Under the pieces are notes generated by a model that saw nothing but the letters and a program-made list of their open reading frames with translations, did no database searches and was not told the DNA's origin. This document shows positions 1 through 9,673 of a stretch of 64,000 nt of DNA, piece by piece. Origin of the DNA: Chaetomium olivaceum (lineage: Eukaryota > Ascomycota > Sordariomycetes > Sordariales > Chaetomiaceae); assembly GCA_039881045.1 (NCBI GenBank), contig JAYWVB010000057.1:141326-205325 (forward strand), given 5' to 3'. The position numbers and the translations under genes were made by a program. The stretch's first letter is position 1; each line of letters begins with the position of its first letter.

Positions 1-89
1 TATCCACATCCACCCGAGCATTTGGGGGTGTACGCAGTGTACCTACCTGTACATGGCTCGTATTTCCCGTGCCCCATCTAACGCGCCAG

Positions 90-703
90 CAGAGTGGAAC
101 GACATGAACAAGGCCGGCGTGGTCAACGACATGGGTGCACCAGGCCTGGCGGGGCTGCCCCGGCGGAGCGGCAAGAAGCCCATCATCGCGGCGGTCAACG
201 GGCTCTGCATGGGCGGGGGCTTCGAGATGGTGGCAAATTGCGACATTGTGCTCGCCTCGTCGTCGGCCGTCTTCGCACTGCCCGAGGTCAAGCGGGGTAT
301 CGTGCCTGTGGCGGGGTGTCTGCCGCGCCTGGCCCGCACGCTGGGGTTGCAGCGCACCATGGACTTGGTGCTGACGGGTCGGAGTGTGGATGCAAGGACG
401 CTGGCCGAATGGGGTCTGGTTACGAGACTGGTGGATGGTGGCCCGGATGCTGCTGGCGACGGCGGCGAGGTTGCGAGGGCTGCGGTTGAACTCGCGCGGG
501 AGATGTGCCACAACAGCCCGGATGCGCTCATTGTCGGGAGGGTGGGGGTGCGCATGAGCTGGGAAGAGGGCGATGTGGAAACAGCTGTGTCGGCGTTGGA
601 GCGTGAGTGGTATTCTCAATTGGTCCAAGGATGGAACTTTGACGAGGGTATCCGGGCGTTTGTGGAAAAGCGACAGCCTAGATGGCTGGATTCAAAGCTC
701 TAG
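90..703 (+). CDS. Enoyl-CoA hydratase/isomerase (crotonase) family, 5' end outside window
   Basis: The frame ends at TAG 701-703 and carries the crotonase core: a KPIIAAVNG strand, the oxyanion-hole segment GLCMGGGFEMVANCDIVLAS, and the downstream PEVKRGIVP and GLVTRLVD stretches. This family hydrates or isomerises acyl-CoA thioesters, usually in mitochondrial or peroxisomal fatty-acid or amino-acid breakdown; the substrate cannot be read from the sequence. An in-frame ATG at 53 exists, but a CTAAC branch point at 78-82 followed by AG at 88-89 and 91-92 suggests that an intron ends there and that the coding exon begins at about 90-93 with EWND. The N-terminal exon therefore lies upstream of the window. 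No further intron is needed to reach the stop. Confidence 0.85.
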
Positions 704-1622
704 GTGGGCGGATACAAAGCAGACTATTGATTTTTCGGTTTCGGAATGGGTCCTGCATGCATGGGACTTGGTTTGTCAAATCATCGAATGGTGTTGAGTT
801 GTAAGCGAGGAAGGCATGGGCCAGGGCCGTTGAAAACTCTGATCTTATCTGATGGATTGATTAGATTTTGCAACCCTGCAACCTGACTGCATGACGCTGC
901 ACTGACTCTGCATCCTGGAAGCACGACCCCATCGACCCCGTCAAACCCCACAAGAACGGAAACAGAGCGGATCAACACGAACAAGAGTCGGGAGGAATGA
1001 GCTCGAAGCTTGTTTCATTATGTAACACCCACGTGGGACAGGAGACATCAGGGTCACCACCAGTGCTAAGTGCTTGGTGCAACACACTGTGTACCTCGAC
1101 GGAGTCACTACTTGGGAGGGGGTTCCAGGCTTGTCGACCGATGTCGGGAGCACGAGGCACGGGAAGTGACGGGTTTAGGGGCAGCCAGCCCCAGGCAAGA
1201 ACAAGTCAAGTCAAGCCAAGCCAAGCAAGCCAAGCAAGGTGCGGGCCTGCGGCCAATATTTGCAAAATTATGATCTGATCTTATCAGATGGGCTCCAACA
1301 CCAGGCGGGATTGGGATGACGCTAGGATTCGCACGAGCGACGAAACGGCACTGCGATGCATGGCATGAGCCGCACTTCCGGCCAATACCACCCTGCTCCC
1401 CAGGTTTCGGGTCGACAGCTTACCTCCAACGAACACCAACACAACATCATAATCATCACCTGCTTTTTCACTGCAACCCTCGCTCGCGTTTGGATGCTGG
1501 TAACCAGCCGGGATTCCTCCATTCCCCCATCGGTAACTTCTTCGGTCGTCCTTTTGTCTGACCTGCCGCTTGGTTTGGCTCCTTGAACTCAACTACGAAG
1601 TCAACTTGGAACTCGATCCAGC
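704..1622. other. Intergenic region, no gene seen
   Basis: About 0.9 kb between the hydratase stop and the transporter start. Only short unsupported frames are present. It holds a run of AAGTCAAG/CCAAG-like direct repeats at about 1200-1240 and presumably the transporter promoter; I identify no specific site. Confidence 0.6.
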
Positions 1623-3632
1623 ATGGCACTCTTGTCCAGTGTCAAGGCAGCGCTCCGCCGGTCGCCAGCAGAGGAGCAGCCCAGAACGCCTGCTGCAGTC
1701 AACATACAAGGAGAGAAGTCAGAGAAGGACGCAGCCACTGACGATGCTGCGGCTGTCAACGATGGTGGCGAATCGCCAGTGGAGCATCCCGCCGAGGGCA
1801 TGCAACGCGGTGTTCTGGAGGTTGAGGCCGTCACCATGAGCTGGACCAAAATGACCCTTTTCGCCGTCTTCTTCAAGTACGATCACCATACTTCCGCTGC
1901 TGCCTTTTCGTTGCCCATCTAACTTGGCACTCCAGTATCTGGTTGCTCTATCTCGTCAATGCCTTCCAGTCCGCCATCCTCTCCAGTTTGGTCCCGTTTG
2001 TGACAAGCGACTTTGAATCCCACTCGCTGTTGAACGTCATCTACGTTGTTGCCAACTCCATGACAGCGGCAGCGTTCATCCCCCTATCTAAGATTTTGGA
2101 TCTTTGGGGCAGAGCTGAAGGCTTTATGATCATGGTGTTCTTTGCGACCCTGGGCTTGGTTCTCATGGCCGCGTGCAACAACCTCCCCACCTTTTGTGCG
2201 GCATACGTAAGCACCCAATTATCACAGTCTGCTTGGCTGCTTTGAACTCATGCTGACAGTTGGGTCCCTTGTGGCAGGTCTTTTACAGTCTTGGTTTCAG
2301 TGGAATGACGTACTGCGTCGACGTGATCACTGCCGATGCATCCAAACTCAAGAACCGTGGCCTGGCCTACGCCTTCACGTCATCCCCCTACATTATCACC
2401 GCCTTTGCCGGCCCCAAAGCCTCCGAAGACTTCCTCAACAATATCAACTGGAGGTGGGGCTTTGGCTGTTTCGCCATCATCTTCCCTATCGTCGCTTTTC
2501 CCTTGTACTTTGTGCTCAAGTTCAACCTCCGCAAGGCCGAAAGGGAAGGCATCTTGGCCGATGAAGGAAGCGGCCGCACATGGCTTCAGAGCATATGGCA
2601 CTACGTTGTCGAGTTTGACGGTAAGTGATACTTGCTCCAACCTCTTGGCCCTCCTCGCCGTCAGGCAAAGCTGAACAAAATATACTGACTAATGCAACAG
2701 CCCTCGGTGTCTTCCTGTTTTCGGCCGGGTTGACCGTATTCCTCCTTCCTTTCACGCTTGCTGCCGAAGCACCGAACGGTTGGGCATCTGACTACATCAT
2801 CGCCATGATTGTCGTTGGCTTTGTCGTGCTATGCGCCTTCGTCCTCTACGAGTGGTTTGTGGCACCGATACCTATGCTTAAATTCACCATCTTGTCGGAT
2901 CGAACAGTCTTGGGCACCTGTCTGCTCGGAGCCACATATCAGATCTCGTATTACTGCTGGGCCAACTACTTCACCTCCTTCCTCCAGGTTGTCAACAACC
3001 TTACCGTGGCCGAAGCCGGATACGTCAACAACACCTTCAGCATTGTCTCTGGCGTGCTCTTGTTCATCGTCGGCTACTCCATCCACAAGACCGGCCACTT
3101 CAAGTGGTTGCTATACATTGCCGTCCCCATGTACATCCTCGCGCAGGGTCTGATGATCTACTTCCGCCGCCCGGACCAGTCCGTGGGCTTCCTGATCATG
3201 TGCGAGGTGTTCATTTCAATTGGAGGCAGCATTTTTATCATCATCCAGCAAGTGGCCATCCTTGCAGCCGTCGACCACCAGCACGTGGCTGTCGTTCTCT
3301 CGCTGCTGTACGTGGTCGGTACTACTGGCGGCGCCATTGGCGCCACCGTGTCGGGCTCTATCTGGACCAACACGTTCCGCAGTGCCCTGCAGCGGTTCCT
3401 GCCCGAGTCGGCCATCCCAGACCTGGACTCCATCTATTCGGACCTGGAAGTCCAGCTCGGTTACGAGATGCAGACTCTCGAGAGGAAGGGCATTCAGGAG
3501 GCGTACGGTTACGCCCAGACGAGGATGCTTGCTGCCGGAACCTCTTTCATGATTCTGGCTTTTGTCGGGGTGCTACTGATCAAGAATATCAATGTCGCCA
3601 AGATTATCCAAACCAGGGGCCTGGTCTTCTAA
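1623..3632 (+). CDS. MFS siderophore-iron transporter (SIT/Mir type)
   Basis: Four exons, 1623-1876, 1936-2206, 2278-2620 and 2701-3632, join in phase to 599 residues. The N-terminus is hydrophilic and charged (about 65 residues), followed by about 14 hydrophobic helices. The order and spacing match the siderophore-iron transporter branch of MFS: WLLYLVNAFQSAILSSLVPF as helix 1, a SKILDLWGRAEGF loop 2-3 (the MFS Asp-x-x-Gly-Arg motif), and the characteristic NWRWGFGCFAIIFPI segment. These plasma- or vesicle-membrane proteins import ferri-siderophores by proton symport; the cargo cannot be named. Intron 2 could instead end at 2259 (adding six residues), but a CTGAC branch point at 2253-2257 favours 2277. 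The gene stands alone, with no siderophore synthetase nearby. Regulation by iron is likely from the family but no GATA cluster was identified. Confidence 0.9.
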
Positions 3633-4305
3633 ACTAGAACACCGGTTTTGGCGATGGCAGAAGAACCGCAACTTTGATTAGGAAAATTTTTCAATGCCAT
3701 GACGTTACCTACCCTGAGCCGCCGGTGCTTGTGTTCTGTTTAGCCGACTGATCATCAATGACTAATCTCACAGCTACCTCCCCTCGGATTTGCCCCCGCC
3801 GGAGAAGGAAGAAGAGAAGATGCTATAGAAGACTATGCTTTTCTACTTCTAATCACGTTCTTAAGGTTCTTTCACCCTCTTTATCCAGTTATTTGAACTT
3901 TATTTGGATGGCTTAAAGAAACTAGAAAACCTTTCTAAAAGTCGGTTTTAGCTACTAATCTTTACCACAAACCATTCAAACTACAATGATTTCCCTACTC
4001 AATGCACCAATGTTCCCGCCGCATGCCGAGACCTTATAGAATCAATAACGGCCTAACTATTTCTTATACGAGCCGCAACCGCCCATTTGGCTACATTGCT
4101 TCGCCCTTTCTTTTACGAGCGTCTGTGACGGGCGCTGATGCACTTGGCAACTTTCTTTGGTTTAGCTTGACTCAACGGAGGGGACTTGGAAGATCGATTG
4201 CTATTACCTATACACGAGCGGTGAAAGTTGGCCGGAGTTGGTTTCCATTTCTCTAGGTTCCGAAATCCCTGGTACCGGAAATAAGTCTCCATTTGGATAC
4301 ACGGG
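3633..4305. other. AT-richer intergenic region, nothing identified
   Basis: Base composition drops to AT-rich around 3820-3980, unlike neighbouring genes, with runs such as TTTTCTACTTCTAATC. No frame is supported. It may be transporter 3' sequence plus decayed repeat DNA that leads into the repeat starting near 4306. Confidence 0.5.
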
Positions 4306-4612
4306 CGACGTTTCGTCGCCCCCGGTGCCGCCGCTGCGGTATCACACACCATGGCATATATACACTCTTTGAAGGCACCACCAATGTTTCGGGATCAAGC
4401 CTACCTTAATCCCCGTGTTATCTTGACTCTATTCCTCTCATATTACTATTACTATTGAATCAGGTATCTAATCTGACTCTGGGGATGTTTTGCTTGTCCT
4501 CGGCTCTCACCGACTTCCGTATCAAACAGGCCTGTGGGGATCTACCACTCACGGAGCACCTTCACAGGGGCTAAATAACTAACAGTATTGTTCTCTAGTT
4601 CTCCGTAGGTAA
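4306..4612 (+). repeat. Dispersed ~300-bp repeat, uninterrupted copy (empty site for the LINE)
   Basis: This stretch aligns along its length with two flanks that lie 5 kb apart around the LINE: its first ~140 bases match the reverse complement of 19078-19217, and its last ~170 bases match the reverse complement of 13849-14004. The join falls at the ATATTACTATTACTAT segment near 4439-4454, which is exactly the sequence duplicated on both sides of the LINE. Shared landmarks are CACCACCAATGTTTCGGG and CAACAGTATTGTTCTCT/AACAGTATTGTTCTCT. No coding capacity and no clear terminal inverted repeat are visible, so its class (MITE, SINE or solo LTR) is open. The two copies differ by many substitutions and small indels. 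Confidence 0.88.
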
Positions 4613-4624
4613 CATGATCCAGCT

Positions 4625-5779
4625 TTAAAGGTATTCGCAAGCCAGAAGTCCGTACGAGATTCGTTCCAAGTCATAGATAGGACCTCCCCTGGTGCAAGAA
4701 TCCACGTCGTCATCATACTCGAGTTCTAGCTCGTCATCCAAGTGGTTTATGAACGCCTCCGAGCCACAGCAATAGCAGAAGTCCTCCTCCTCTGTTGAGA
4801 TTTCGTAACCGGTATCCCATAATTTCTCATGTCCAGCTTCCCCTCCAAGTTGGCCTTGCTTGACTTCGACGAACCGTCGGTCGCTCGCAAAGAAAACCTT
4901 TGACTGTTCGGTATCTAGCCCGGGAGCATTTTCTCCGGTGGCTGCTTGGTGCCTGGGATTGCGCTTGATTCGGTAGTCGATAAACCAGACGAAGGAGAAC
5001 TGGCCTTCCGAAGCCGTGCTTCTAACCAGATTTTCGAGTAGTCGAGAGCCGTAAGTAGAAATATCCGGTGAACGATGGTTTACTGTATCCCACGCTGGGT
5101 CGTATTCGAAGGCCACGTGGAGGTCATATTGACGCTGGTAGTAAGTCTTCGTGTGATTACCCATCGGGGATAAAAGGCTAGGAAAGATGAACGATATAAA
5201 TTGATCGTCGAACGCTATAACCTCGCGTGGGTCTTGAAGGAAGTGTGGTGTAGGCAGCTCCCCTGTTTGAAGAATGAGGAGATCTTGAGCAGGGAAAACG
5301 GTGATATAGCGGTATCGGGAGGGGTCGGAAATCATGTAAGTGGCCGTCTCGGGTAAGGTAAAGCGGCCTCGTTCCGCTCGGAAGCTTTCCACCTCTGAAG
5401 GAGTCCATTGTTTTTGGCGTCGCGCTGGTGTTTGAAACTCTTGCGCGATAATCAACATGGATTCTTTACACGCTGTCCAAAGACCACTGTCGACAAGGTA
5501 GGTCGATGGGTTGTTGAGTGTCCATGAAATCGGGGCTGCCCTCCTTGCGGACGTGCCGAAATCGACACCGTTCGGCAGGCACTGCGGCGCAGTAAGGCGC
5601 CACCCCCAGTCATTGAAATCATCGGTAAAAGCTTCGTCTTCCATGACCGGTTCCGACTGCTTGCGGTTGTAAACCCTGAAAACGTTTGCGCCTGGGCCAG
5701 TCGGACGGATTACAAGTTTCCAAATCTTCTCACGTGGTTCCCACGGGAGAAGAGGGAAGAAGTAAAATTCTGCTGCCAT
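4625..5779 (-). CDS. 2EXR-domain hypothetical protein
   Basis: A single open frame runs from an upstream ATG at 5851; I prefer the internal ATG at 5779, giving 384 residues, because the residues that follow (FYFFPLLPWEPREKIWKLVI) are the start of the fungal 2EXR motif, which normally lies near the N-terminus. The rest is mixed alpha/beta with a second RYITVFPAQDLLILQ-like segment around the middle, and the C-terminus is acidic with a CYCCG cluster. 2EXR proteins are abundant in filamentous ascomycetes and have no established biochemical role. No intron is needed. The stop lies 13 bases from the repeat at 4306-4612. Confidence 0.72.
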   Translation of the reverse strand: MAAEFYFFPLLPWEPREKIWKLVIRPTGPGANVFRVYNRKQSEPVMEDEAFTDDFNDWGWRLTAPQCLPNGVDFGTSARRAAPISWTLNNPSTYLVDSGLWTACKESMLIIAQEFQTPARRQKQWTPSEVESFRAERGRFTLPETATYMISDPSRYRYITVFPAQDLLILQTGELPTPHFLQDPREVIAFDDQFISFIFPSLLSPMGNHTKTYYQRQYDLHVAFEYDPAWDTVNHRSPDISTYGSRLLENLVRSTASEGQFSFVWFIDYRIKRNPRHQAATGENAPGLDTEQSKVFFASDRRFVEVKQGQLGGEAGHEKLWDTGYEISTEEEDFCYCCGSEAFINHLDDELELEYDDDVDSCTRGGPIYDLERISYGLLACEYL

Positions 5780-6369
5780 TGTGGGACTTTTAATGCGATG
5801 AGGAAGGGAGAGAAACTTGGGGAAGTTGTGGATTTTTGATGACACTGGCATCGGAAGACATACAAGTGCCGCTTGGAGGCGGCAAGGGACCTTGGTCCAG
5901 TCGAGAGAATGAAGAGCTGACCCTAACCCTCACCTGCTACTTGGTCTCCTTGGCAGACCGTTGCACGGCACATCACGTGGTATCACAGGTCCGGGGTACC
6001 AAAAACCGGTCTTTAGCTCCGCCAAAAACCGGTGGGTCCGGGTTGACCGCCCGCCAAAATTGCCGCGGATTGGAAGGTCAGCCGCTCCCGTTTCCCCTTC
6101 CAATCTGCAGCGATAAACCCCATACGACAGAGGTGGGGCCCGCAAAAAAAGCTGGTCGAACTGAAGGTCACGTGGTATATTTTTGTATGGTCAGACCTTC
6201 CAGACCTTCCAATCCATCCAATCCAGCGCGCCGCGATCGCGACCCTTTGCCACCACCCACACAACTTCCTCCTCACCACCTCTGCGCTTGCTGGCTACAC
6301 TGCTGCTGCTGCTGCTGCCGCCGCTCTTGCCGCTGGTGGAGTAATCATTGATCCGACTGTTTTTCTACC
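5780..6369. other. Intergenic region with short direct repeats, 5' side of the Crypton
   Basis: Contains two copies of TCACGTGGTAT (5973-5983 and 6168-6178), each with a CACGTG palindrome, and two copies of CCAAAAACCGGT (5999-6010 and 6022-6033). A CTG/CCG-rich microsatellite lies at about 6300-6335. The 5' end of the Crypton is expected here but I could not define it. Confidence 0.55.
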
Positions 6370-8994
6370 ATGGAGTCGACTGCAATCGAGGATCCTCGCG
6401 TACGCGAGGCGATGGACTATTATCTCTTGAACCTCGCTGGAACCGCGCCGAAGAATACTGTCAGGGCTTACAGGCCCAAACAAGATGAATGGAAGGCACG
6501 AGGGTTTGCCCTGAGATCCAAAAAGTACAGTACGTACTGATGCCGCTCCCAGAGCTGGTGTGCTATCAATTGGCCACCGATTCCGGAAGACTGGACGGCC
6601 AGGCAGTCGACGTGGCCGTCAGGGCAGCCTCTCCCCGGCGATCTGGTAGACGAGGGCAAGCTGCTCCTCTTTATGAAGATGGAGGTTGTCAGCCGTGCCC
6701 CCCAAAAGGGGGGCCGGCTTCAACGGCAAAGGAAGCGCGGTGCGGCATCTGGAGCTGCCGGTAAGCGGGCTTCCGCGTCGAAGAGGCGGCGTCTTGCCGA
6801 AGGTAGCCCCTTCCTTCAGCCGGCCTGTTGTTTCCTCTCTGCGTTGAAATTGCTGAACCTTTGATGCAGACGATACTGTCTTTGTTGCCGAGTCTCCGGT
6901 ACCGGCGACGAAGCTTGAGGAGAAGGAGGAGGATGGCGACGACGAAGGCCTATTCGCCGAGCCAGAGCTCCAGCTTGCCTACAACTCTATACGCCTCTAT
7001 ATTGCGGCTATCCAGAGATTGTACGAGGAACAGAAGAGCCGGAACGTCAATCCGGCGCCGAGGCCTCAAGGGATTGCTCTCAAGGCCTTGAAGAAGAGCA
7101 TTCTTGCTGTCGTCTGGGCCCGTAAACGCCGCGAATATACCGACCGCCTCGAGGGGACGATTAAGGATTCCTACTCCAAGGCGCAGATTCCACAACACCA
7201 CGCCGCGGCTTGGCAGACCGTTGGCAACGTCTCATGCCTTCTCCGGACGCAAGTTGACTTCCTTCTCGGTAACCATATGCTCCTCCGGCAGAGCAACCGG
7301 CGGCCGATGGAACTGCCTGACTGCTTCCGCCTGGAGCTCCCGAATGAGGGTCAGAAATCTGCCGAGTTCCCAACATATGCGCTGGTCATTGTCATGAACC
7401 AGGGAAAAACGAATCAGCATGGCAGGATAGAGTACGGCGCTGCATTGCGGCACCGCGATGTCCGCAGTTGTCTAGTTGGCGCCCTGGCGTGCTATTTCTT
7501 TTGGCGGTGGCAAGCCGAGGGCATTGAGGCGTTTCCTACGTTCGCGCGTAGCGAGGACTGGTACGATGTCAAAGTCCTGCCACGGTCCCCTAAGCAGCCG
7601 CAACAGCAGCTTTCTCCGCAGACCGCAAACAACTGGACAGCGAGGTTGTATCAAGCTTGCGGCATCAAAACCTCGAAACTTTCACATGCTCCTCGCGTTG
7701 CAGCAGCGCAAAATGCCGATATGGACGGGGTCCCAGAAGGACAAGTAAGTCTTGAAGCTATCTATTGTCACCTTGCCGCCTTCATATATATATATATATA
7801 GATGCTTATACTAGGTATATATAGATACGGCGTGCTGGTAGGTGGAACAGCGGCGACCAGATGATAGGCTGTTACCTTACATCCCTGCCCTTTGAGTTTA
7901 TGAGGTCGACAGCCGATTTTGACCCTGACTGGGCTGGCTCCTATTTTCTACCACGCGATACCGTCAAGCCTTCGGCGGCCCTTTGCAGGCGCATTTGGCC
8001 GGCTCTCGACCAGTGGAAAGAAGCCCACGATAGTGCTTCTTCGGCGGTTGAACCCAACAAGGCGGCTGGCGCGTTCCTCGAGCTTTTGGAGTGGCTGCGG
8101 GTAGTGTTTTTGCAAGATGCCGTCTTCCTTCAGAAGCACTACCCCGAACACCCTATCTTTAGCGACCCTGTATTTTGCAGTCAAGAGTTTGCAGCGTTTG
8201 CGCTGCAGACAGAGGACGCCTGCCGCATAGCCGAAGAGGATACATATGTAGCTACCGTTGACCGAGCTATCCCCGCTGTTGCAGAGAAACTGCGCAGTTT
8301 GTCGAGTCAACAAACAGCCTCGAACTTGTGGACTGAGAGAGCGTTTGTTGACCTAGCAAACCAGGTCAAGGAGTTGTCGAAGAAGGTAGAGGAGCTCTCC
8401 AAAGTCTCCTATATCATCAGGATCAGCCCTGGGCGGAGTACTATCTCGCAACAAATCGAGATGCCGAAGCGCGGCCGGCCGATGGCGGCCGGCCGCGTAA
8501 TGATGCCGGCAGCGGTACAGGCACTGTCAACGTCGCCTGCCGCCGCCGTACTGCTAGCTCCCCCAGCATCTTCTACTAGTATAGGAGAGCAGGATGCTAT
8601 GGCCCAGGCCTCAACTACATCCCCGCCGGCGTTACCAGTGTCGGCCAAACCACAGGCACCACAGTTCAAGTTTCCACTCGATGTGAAAACTGTCTCGGAT
8701 TTATGGCGCCTGTGGAGGCACGGAAGAGCTGGCATGCCTTCAATAGAGTCGCTTGAAGCTGCTTGGGGCTCTGCTTGGCGTCCAAAGTCACAGAAGTCTC
8801 TCTTTTGCAGCCGAAAGGTGATAGTCGACTTCATCGCGCGCAAGTTGCACGAGCTTGGCGGCGAAACTAGCGCTGCTGAACACTTGCGTGTCATTCAGCG
8901 AATCGAGGAGCTCTGCCCTAGATTTTCGCTTGACAAGGTAACGAAAGCAATCAAAAGTGGTGATATGGAGCGAAAATGGTCATTCGATGCATGA
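6370..8994 (+). mobile_element. Crypton-type DNA transposon (ends not defined)
   Basis: The coding part combines the two hallmarks of fungal Cryptons: a tyrosine recombinase core and a C-terminal GCR1_C DNA-binding domain, in one intron-containing gene. Cryptons move without a DDE transposase and without terminal inverted repeats, so their ends are hard to see; I compared the flanks by eye and found no convincing 4-6 bp terminal direct repeat, so the span given covers only the gene. Confidence 0.88.
6370..8994 (+). pseudogene. Crypton tyrosine recombinase with GCR1_C domain, one in-frame TGA
   Basis: Exons 6370-6802, 6870-7744 and 7825-8994 join in phase to 825 codons. Residues ~19-38 (AGTAPKNTVRAYRPKQDEWK) are the usual Crypton N-terminus. 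Codon 57, TGA at 6538-6540, interrupts the frame; the same frame continues on both sides (QSWCAINWPP after it), so this is a nonsense change, not a frameshift. The recombinase catalytic set is intact: Arg 288/289 in SNRRPMEL, His 417-x-x-Arg 420 in SHAPR, Trp in GRWN (replacing the second His, as is usual here) and Tyr 453 in MIGCYL. A predicted coiled stretch (ANQVKELSKKVEELSK) precedes a Pro/Ala/Ser-rich linker and a GCR1_C domain at about 718-790 with its TVSDLWRLWRHG motif. Intron 2 contains a (TA)n microsatellite. One point change would restore the frame, so the copy is young or the stop is an error. Confidence 0.87.
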
Positions 8995-9673
8995 CCGGTG
9001 GTGGGTAGGCGGTGGTTTATCTGGCTTAGATACTGTAGTAACTAGTTGGTTAATAACGTTATTGGTTCATTCCGCCTGACCTCCAGCTCTTTGTGTGATA
9101 GTCATTGCTTGGTGTTGAGGCCTGAAGACCCCTATAAAGCACAGGGGGTCCAGCACCTAATCAACAGGGCAGATAGCGTCTCTCATTTAGTGACTGCATC
9201 GACGACAGCTTCGAACGCGTGCATCTCAACAACCACGGCGATGCATCACTTGTGATATATATAATTCAATGCGCCTCGACAAGGCGTATCTCCAGATACC
9301 ATTTTTATCATGTTTTATTCTGCCGTTATAGTACAATACGAGGACCTTCGAAAGAATACGCGTCCTGTGGTGTTGTCAAGGGCTTGGCGGTTTTTTGCGG
9401 GGTCTTTCAAGGACGCGCCATACATTTCAGACCTGTGACAACCACTTGTTAGTGAAGGGCGGTGAAAGCTGTCCACGCATCTGCCCCGCACTTGGCACTC
9501 AGACCCCTCCTTCCTTCATGGTTCCACACTGCAAATTGAAAATCCAAAAATTTTCTGGGTTGCCTGGGGCCCTTCTGTTGGGACAAACAACCACCTCGAG
9601 CTCCGCCGCCGCCTCTTCCTTTCTTTCCTTTTCTTCTTGATACCCCTTTTTCTTGCATCCAAGGCACGGCACC
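8995..9673. other. Intergenic region, 3' flank of Crypton and karyopherin promoter
   Basis: No gene is supported. The Crypton 3' end should lie in the first few hundred bases. The last ~150 bases before ATG 9674 are pyrimidine-rich (TTCCTTTCTTTCCTTTTCTTCTT), as is common just upstream of fungal start sites. Confidence 0.55.
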
